Below, piece after piece: positions 58,530 through 64,000 of a stretch of DNA of 64,000 bases. Position 1 is the stretch's first letter. Every line of letters begins with the position of its first letter. The position numbers and the translations under genes are program-made. Under the pieces are notes generated by a model. It made no database searches and was not told the DNA's origin. It saw only the letters and a list, made by a program, of their open reading frames with translations. Source of the stretch: Okapia johnstoni (Eukaryota; Chordata; Mammalia; Artiodactyla; Giraffidae); assembly GCA_024291935.2 (NCBI GenBank), contig CM044313.1:85125001-85189000 (forward strand), given 5' to 3'.

Positions 58530-58892
58530 CATAGAATGATTCAAATTATTAATTCAAATAATTTTTCTATAACAATTTGTTGTGATGCAAACAGTCATTT
58601 TGGTGTTTTGTAAGACTCCAAATTACTGTTCGATTTTCTTTTCGAGCTCTTAAGCCTGTTATTTTTTTAATCCATCTGACTTCATCAAAAAGGAAAGGCT
58701 ACAGTCAAAATCTAACGCATGATATAATCTGTTTTTAAAGCAAATAATTTTCTATGTTGTCAATCAAATCAGGTAGATGAATTTTGGTTTGTATATAAAC
58801 TAACGCTTATTTCCTTTAAATAACACTTTTCTAGGAAATGATGACTATATTTAAATATTTATAATTCAGAAATTTAAAAATTTTTTCATAGG
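58530..58892. other. AT-rich unassigned sequence
   Basis: No repeat or coding signal recognised. Confidence 0.5.
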
Positions 58893-59160
58893 GGTGTTAG
58901 GGGAGACACTGACTAAAACCACCCACCAGACTAAATGGCACCACAGTAACCATTTGCATGAGTTATTTTACGACAGGAGGTCCTGGTAAGGAATACAGAA
59001 CTAACAAGCCACCACTAACCAGAAGAATTGGGGAAAGGTCAAAAGGAGATGCCAGTCCATATGTCTTGACAACCACTCAGAATTCTCCCCACTATAATTT
59101 TATCTTGACTGATCAATGCTCGTGCACCACCAGGAAGGACTCTGAGTCAGAATGATTGTC
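58893..59160 (+). other. Possible LTR-derived fragment
   Basis: Balanced composition with 'cagtaaccatttgcatgag' and 'ccaccactaaccagaagaa' elements suggests an LTR fragment, but no ends, TATA or poly(A) signal confirm it. A 65-codon open frame here has no recognised domain. Confidence 0.3.
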
Positions 59161-59167
59161 CAGAGAC

Positions 59168-59240
59168 AGTTGTTAATCATTCAGTCCCGTCCAACTCTTT
59201 GCCACCCCATGAAGCCCTGGAAGGGGTTTCCCTTCCAGCA
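59168..59240 (-). mobile_element. Bov-A SINE/Bov-B 3'-end fragment
   Basis: 'cattcagtcccgtccaactc' plus 'tttgccaccccatgaag' is the reverse of the terminal block shared by Bov-A and Bov-B. Too short to tell which of the two it is. Confidence 0.7.
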
Positions 59241-59280
59241 TGAGGTAATGATAATTTGATATTATAATAATGTGACATTA

Positions 59281-59415
59281 TGATGGATGACATCATTGAC
59301 TCAATGGACATGAGTTTGAGCAAACTTCAAGTGATAGTGAAGGACAGGGAAGCCTAGTGTGCTGCAGTCCATTTGTGTCACAGAGTCAGACACAACTGAG
59401 CGACTGAACAACAAT
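59281..59415 (+). mobile_element. Bov-B LINE 3' end, short, AACAA-tail class
   Basis: From 'gatggatgacatcattgac' to 'gagcgactgaacaacaatta'. Terminal 135 bp only. The tail matches the other AACAA-class copies. Confidence 0.88.
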
Positions 59416-60654
59416 TATATATTTGTCATATAAGGATATAAGATTGACTTATACTCCAAGGTAGTCTAATTACTGTACCATTCACAGTTTAAAAATTCTA
59501 ATAATAGTGAACAGATTATATGAAGAAAATATTTCTCTTTAAGTGAATATTTGATTCATGTTAAATGTATCTGTCAGAAATAGATTGATTCATAGATATA
59601 AAAATAACCTTTTTACTTTATGAACTACTTAATGGATCACTTAGTATGCTATGAAATAAAATTTTCTGAACCTCTTGTAGGAGCTTACCCTAAAGAACAT
59701 TTATGATTCACTCAGTTTTTGTGGCTAAAGCTGAATTTTTAACTCGCATACCAAGACTCTTACATATGGGCTTCTGTTTTGTCCTTAAGGGTCAGGAAAC
59801 CAATTCCTCTGAAAAGTGAAAACGCACACAGAGACACAAGCACACACATTTCTCAACTTTTTCTGTGTTCTTCTTTTCAATCTGTTCATCTTCTCATTGA
59901 CTCCTTTGCAAAAGATTATAGTTGAGGACTTTCTGTATTTTGCAAGTTGTGTAAATATCAGAAAAAAATGTGTGAAGAGTCTTTACCTCTTAAAAAGCTT
60001 TGGCAAGCTGTTCAAGACTTATCCAAACAGCAAAATCAATCTAGCACCTGTCCCCCGGAATAGCCTGTGTAAGGGAAGGCTCTTTGAGAATAAATTGGGA
60101 AGGTTCTTAGACGGGATTCATCTGAGCGAAGGGAGGAGTGCTATCGCCCTTCTACTTCCGTGGGACAGGGAACTTTAGGTTAAAGGAAGGTCACAAGAAA
60201 TTCTACAGAGAAAACAGGGATGACTCTCAGAAGGGAAAGCTAACATCCGACTCTGTTTTTCCATGGGAGGGAAACAAGTGAAAAGTCTAAGAGAATTATA
60301 CCTGCTCTTGATTTTTGAATAGGAAGCTCTTAATGTGGTAGGCTAGTTAGAATTGCTCTTGATATCAGGGCATAGAGAAAGGACAGGAATCAGCTAACTT
60401 TCACTTGCATAAGCAAGAATTTCTGATGCTAATTTTGAGCCTTGTTTGGACTCTGCTGAAATTTGTAAATGAAAAGTCATCTTGAAATGATTTTGCCCAC
60501 ATCATATCTGATTTGGTGGAGAAAACTTGGAAGAACAAAAGCTGCAAATGCAGTGATTTTGGGGGCCTAAACAGAAGTAGCAATAGTAGAGGTAAATATT
60601 TTCAGTGAATGAGACAGAGAGAGCAGCAGCTTTTTCAGGCCTACCATCAAAAAG
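59416..60654. other. Unassigned region
   Basis: 59760-60600 is less AT-rich and contains a 120-codon open frame (59816-60178) starting MKTHTETQAHTFLNFFCVLL. It has a hydrophobic start and no recognised domain, and nothing around it (no splice or promoter pattern that I can read) supports a gene. Possibly an old LTR or unique DNA. Confidence 0.35.
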
Positions 60655-61280
60655 TGGTACAGATGGGAAATATACCCAGACAAAACTGGAATTCTAAAAG
60701 ACATGTGTACCCTTATGTACACAGCAGCACTGTTCACAGTAGCCAAAACATGGAAACAACCTAAATGCCCATTGACAGCTGAATGAAAAAAGTGTGGTAT
60801 ATATATACAATGGAATACTACTCACCCATAAAAAGAATGAGACAATGCCATTTACAGCTACATGAATGCAACTCGAGATTATTATACTAAATGAGATGTC
60901 TTTCTCTTAAAGACAAATACTGTATGATATTACTTATATGCTGAGTCTAAAATGCGGCATGAATGAATCTATCTACAAAATAGAAACAGACTCCCAGACA
61001 TAGAGAATAGACTTGTGTTTGCCAAGGGGGAAGGAGGAAGGAAGAGGGATGGATTGGGGGCTTGGAGTTGGTAGATGCAAACTATCACATTTAGAATGGA
61101 TAAAAACAAGGTCCTATGTATAACACAGGGAACTATATTTACTATCCTGTGACAAACCATAATATAAAAAAAATATAAAAGAAGAATATATATGTGTATA
61201 GCTGAGTCACTTTGCTGTATAGCAGAAATCAGCACAACATTGCAAATCAACTGTACAATTAAATAAAAAACTTAAAAAAA
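60655..61280 (+). mobile_element. L1 LINE 3' end with poly(A)
   Basis: Starts in the ORF2/3'-UTR junction ('gtacacagcagcactgttcac', 'aatggaatactactcaccc') and runs through the 3' UTR to a poly(A) at about 61268-61282, preceded by an AATAAA (61261-61266). 5'-truncated. It shares its 3' UTR with the L1 fragments at 26.6 and 48.3 kb. Confidence 0.93.
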
Positions 61281-61282
61281 AA

Positions 61283-62091
61283 ATGTCACTGATGGCCAGA
61301 TCACAATAGCACTGGTATTTAAGAATTTGTATCATTTTCTCTAATTTCATTTCCTCCAATCCATTGCCTTGGAAGATCTAGCTACAGGGCCGGGATGGAG
61401 AAATAAAAGCATGTAGAAAAGTGGAAGATAAAACCAAGTACAGGTTTTCAGTCCAAAAGGCAAACAGAGGAACTTGAATGTCCCAAGGAACATGAAATTG
61501 CATATGAGGATTTTGAATTAAACAGGACTAGGTTTCTGTTTGGTTGCTTGTGTGTTTGTTTATAAAATCATAAAGTAACCAAATAGCTGCAGGATCTTCC
61601 TGACATTTCCAATATACTATATTTGAAAGTGTTGAAAAGAGAAAAAATAATTTCCTGATCACACTGCAATATATTCTACTAATTTGATGAAAAGGATTTA
61701 CTTTGCTATTTACAGTTATACTAATGTGTTTTCATATATATCTTCTGATCTTCCTGAAACTCCCATTATTCCTATATGGTTATTCATTTATAATAACTTA
61801 CAATTATTACAATTTCCTTGTAAATAGCTAATTTCCCCCATGGAGTAAAATAAGCCATGGAGAATATGGAAACGGTGTAAAAATGATTTCTAATTTCTTA
61901 GTAGGGCCTTAGGTATTTGAGCATATAGTATACTTCTGAGATTATAAAATAGTAAGATGACTCTAGTATATTGCAAAATGTCCAAAATGTAAGGCACATT
62001 CTGATAGATATATTACCACTTTCACTGTCTTTTCAAGACAAATCACTATGATAATTTGGAAAATTGATTGGAATCTCTATCAATGACCTCT
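61283..62091. other. AT-rich unassigned sequence
   Basis: No named repeat or coding signal. Confidence 0.5.
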
Positions 62092-62270
62092 GGCTCAATC
62101 TGATTTTGGTATTGACTATCTGGTGATATCCATGTGTCGAGTCTTGTCTTGTGTTGTTGGAAGAGGGTGTTTGCTATGACCAGTGTGTTCTCTTGGCAAA
62201 ACTCTGTTAGCCTTTGACCTCCTTCATTTTGTACCCCAAGGTCAAATTTACCTGTTACTCCAGGTATTTC

Positions 62271-62684
62271 TTAAATTCCTACTTTTGCATTCCAGTCCCC
62301 TATAATGAAAAGGATATCTTTTTCAGATGTTAGTTCCAGAAGTCCTTGTAGGTCTTCATAGAACCTTTCAAATTCAGCTTCTTCGGTGTTACTGGTCAGG
62401 GCATAGATTTGAATTACTGTGAAACTGAATGGCTTGCCTTGGAAAAGAAAAGAGATTGTGCTGGCGTTTTTGAGATTACATCCAAGTACTGCATTTTGGA
62501 TTCCTTTGTTCACTATGATGGCTACTCCATTTCTTCTAAGTGATTCTTGCCCACAGTAGTAGATATAATGGTCATCTGAGTTAAATTCACCCATTTTAGT
62601 CCATTTTAGCTCACTGATTCCTAAAATGTTTATGTTCACTCTTGCTATCTCCTCTTTGACCACTTCCAGTTTGCCTTGATTCAT
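62271..62684 (-). pseudogene. Bov-B endonuclease, longest EN fragment
   Basis: Open minus-strand frame of 137 codons, starting [20 protein letters not shown]. It includes GISELKWTKMGEFNSDDHYI (catalytic Glu-bearing motif), PFSFTVIQIYALTSNTEEAE and IIGDWNAKVG (GDWN motif). It ends at a stop near 62271 ('aaattcctactt'), before the EN domain is complete. The element is otherwise broken by the inversion. Confidence 0.88.
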
Positions 62685-63000
62685 GGACCTAACATTCCAG
62701 ATTACTATGCGATATTGTTCTTTACAGCATCAGACTTTACTTCCATCACCAGTCACATTCACAACTGGGTGTTGTTTTTGCTCTGCCTCCATCTCTTCAT
62801 TCTTTCTGGAGTTATTTCTCCACTGATCTCCAGTAGCATATTTGGCACCTACCAATCTGGGGAGTTCATCTTTCAGTGTTCTATGTTTTTGCATTTTCAT
62901 ACTCTTCATGAGGTTCTCAAGGCAAGAATACTGAAGTGGTTTGCCATTCCCTTCTCCAGTGGACCACATTTATTATTTTATTTATTGGCTACACCAAAGA

Positions 63001-63618
63001 CTATGACTGTGTGGATCACAACAAACTATGGAAAATTCTTAAGAGATGGGAATACCAGAACACCTGACCTGTCTCTTGAGAAATCTGTATGCAGGTCAAC
63101 AAGCAACAGTTAGAACTGGACAAGGAACAACAGACTGCTTCCAAATCGGGAAAGGAGTACATCAAGGCTGTATAATGTCACTCTGTTCATTTAACTTATA
63201 TGCAGAGTACATCATGAGAAACGCTGGGCTGGAAGAAACACAAGTTGGAATCAAGATTGCTGGGAGAAATACTAATAACCTCAGATATGCAAATGACACC
63301 ACCCTTATGGCAGAAAGTGAAGAACAACTAAAGAGCCTCTTGATGAAAGTGAAAGAGGAGAGTGAAAAAGTTGGTTTAAAGCTCAACATTCAGAAAACTA
63401 AGATCATGGCATCCGGTCCCATCACTTCATGGCAAATAGATGGGGAAACAGTGGAAAGAGTGGCAGGCTTTATTTTTGAGGGCTCCAAAATCACTGCAAA
63501 TGGTGACTGCAGCCATGAAATTAAAAGACGCTTACTCCTTGGCGGGAAAGTTATGACCAAACTAGACAGCATATTAAAAAGCAGAGACATTGCTTTGTTA
63601 AAAGTCCGATTATTCTAA
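63001..63618 (+). pseudogene. Bov-B RT fragment with altered YADD box
   Basis: Open frame of about 190 codons: MGIPEHLTCLLRNLYAGQQA, GVHQGCIMSLCSFNLYAEYI, LRYANDTTLMAESEEQLKSL and VKEESEKVGLKLNIQKTKIM. The YADD box reads YAND ('tatgcaaatgac'), so one catalytic aspartate is lost. The frame closes in the C-terminal region after 'gctttgttaaaagtccg'. Dead LINE RT. Confidence 0.87.
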
Positions 63619-64000
63619 GCTATTGTTTTTGCAGTAGTCATGTACAGATGTAAGAGTCGGACTGTAAAGAAAGCTGAGCACTGAAGAATTGATTCTTTTG
63701 AACTGTGGTGTTGGAGAAGACTCTTGAGAGTCCCTTGGACTGCAAAGAGATCCAACCAGTCCATCCTGAAGGAAATCAGTCCTAAATATTCATTGGACAG
63801 ACTGATGCTGAAGCTGAAACTCAAATACTTTGACCACCTGATGCAAAGAACTGGACTCATTTGAAAAGACCCTGATGCTGGGAAAGATTGAAGGCGAGAG
63901 GAGAAGGGGACGACAGAAGTTGAGATTGTTGGATGGCATCACCAACTTGATGGAAGTGAGTTTGCGTAAGCTCCTGGAGTTGGTGATGGACAGGGAAACC
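63619..64000 (+). pseudogene. Bov-B C-terminal/3'-UTR region
   Basis: Continues the 3' part of the same element with 'gaattgattcttttgaactg' to 'gatggacagggaaacc', and is cut by the window. Stops are present. The expected tail would lie about 70 bp past the window. Confidence 0.88.

Larger units (their letters stand above)
62092..64000 (+). mobile_element. Bov-B LINE with inverted 5' segment, cut by the window edge
   Basis: 62092 to about 62967 is the minus-strand 5' part: endonuclease plus the upstream region. About 62968-64000 is the plus-strand RT and 3' part, cut by the window end before the tail. This is the most complete 5' Bov-B sequence in the window. The sequence between the two parts (end of endonuclease to start of the KAFD block) is absent, so the structure fits twin priming with deletion. 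Confidence 0.93.

Noticed and set aside
198..59240. Dispersed SINE repeats as a CRISPR array or programmed repeat system
   Set aside because: They are scattered, in both orientations, with their own TSDs and no regular spacer length.
59816..60178. 120-codon open frame as a new small protein gene
   Set aside because: No recognised domain, no promoter or splice pattern that I can read, and this length is expected by chance over 64 kb.

Overview
The window looks like intergenic nuclear DNA from a ruminant, most likely a pecoran such as cattle, sheep, goat or deer. The evidence is the combination of Bov-B (RTE-type) LINE copies, tRNA-Glu-headed Bov-tA SINEs, Bov-A2 dimers, one CHR-type tRNA SINE and L1 tails. 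Older eutherian repeats (MER20-like, MER58-like, MLT1-like) are also present. Species cannot be fixed from the sequence alone. I found no functional protein-coding gene, tRNA, rRNA or CRISPR array. Every long open reading frame that I recognise belongs to a Bov-B or L1 copy and is broken. The host background is AT-rich and looks like a gene desert.

Layout. 1-4.6 kb: five SINEs and a Bov-B 3' end. 4.6-8.0 kb: AT-rich, unassigned. 8.0-16.2 kb: MER20-like remnant, several SINEs, an MLT1-like LTR piece, and degraded retrovirus-like material. That material includes a reverse-transcriptase-like remnant on the minus strand near 14.35 kb and a 285-bp inverted duplication (about 9.90-10.19 kb and 11.67-11.97 kb). 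16.2-20.2 kb: CHR-type SINE, Bov-tA, MER58-like element and AT-rich DNA. 20.3-22.9 kb: a Bov-B copy whose 5' half is inverted. 23-31.3 kb: SINEs, an L1 tail, a GC-rich block of unknown identity at 28.43-29.14 kb, and a (TG)n microsatellite at a SINE tail. 31.3-34.0 kb: a Bov-B interrupted by a second, 5'-inverted Bov-B. 34-43.9 kb: SINE, two more Bov-B copies (one carrying a SINE), an AT microsatellite and AT-rich DNA. 43.9-48.6 kb: L1 ORF2/3'-UTR remnants. 49.0-54.1 kb: a Bov-B interrupted by a SINE and an opposite-strand Bov-B, then another long Bov-B. 57.1-59.4 kb: a probable solo LTR split by a Bov-B 3' end, plus smaller fragments. 60.7-61.3 kb: L1 tail with poly(A). 62.1 kb to the window end: a Bov-B with inverted 5' segment that runs off the edge.

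The window works as a record of insertions rather than as a set of cooperating genes. Target-site duplications are visible for many copies and give the order of events: SINE into Bov-B, Bov-B into Bov-B, Bov-B into LTR, SINE into MLT1. The points most worth a second look are the inverted duplication with a fold-back hairpin at its tip, the three Bov-B copies with twin-priming-like structure, two classes of Bov-B 3' tail, and the GC-rich block at 28.4-29.1 kb. I did not find convincing evidence of a new biological system.
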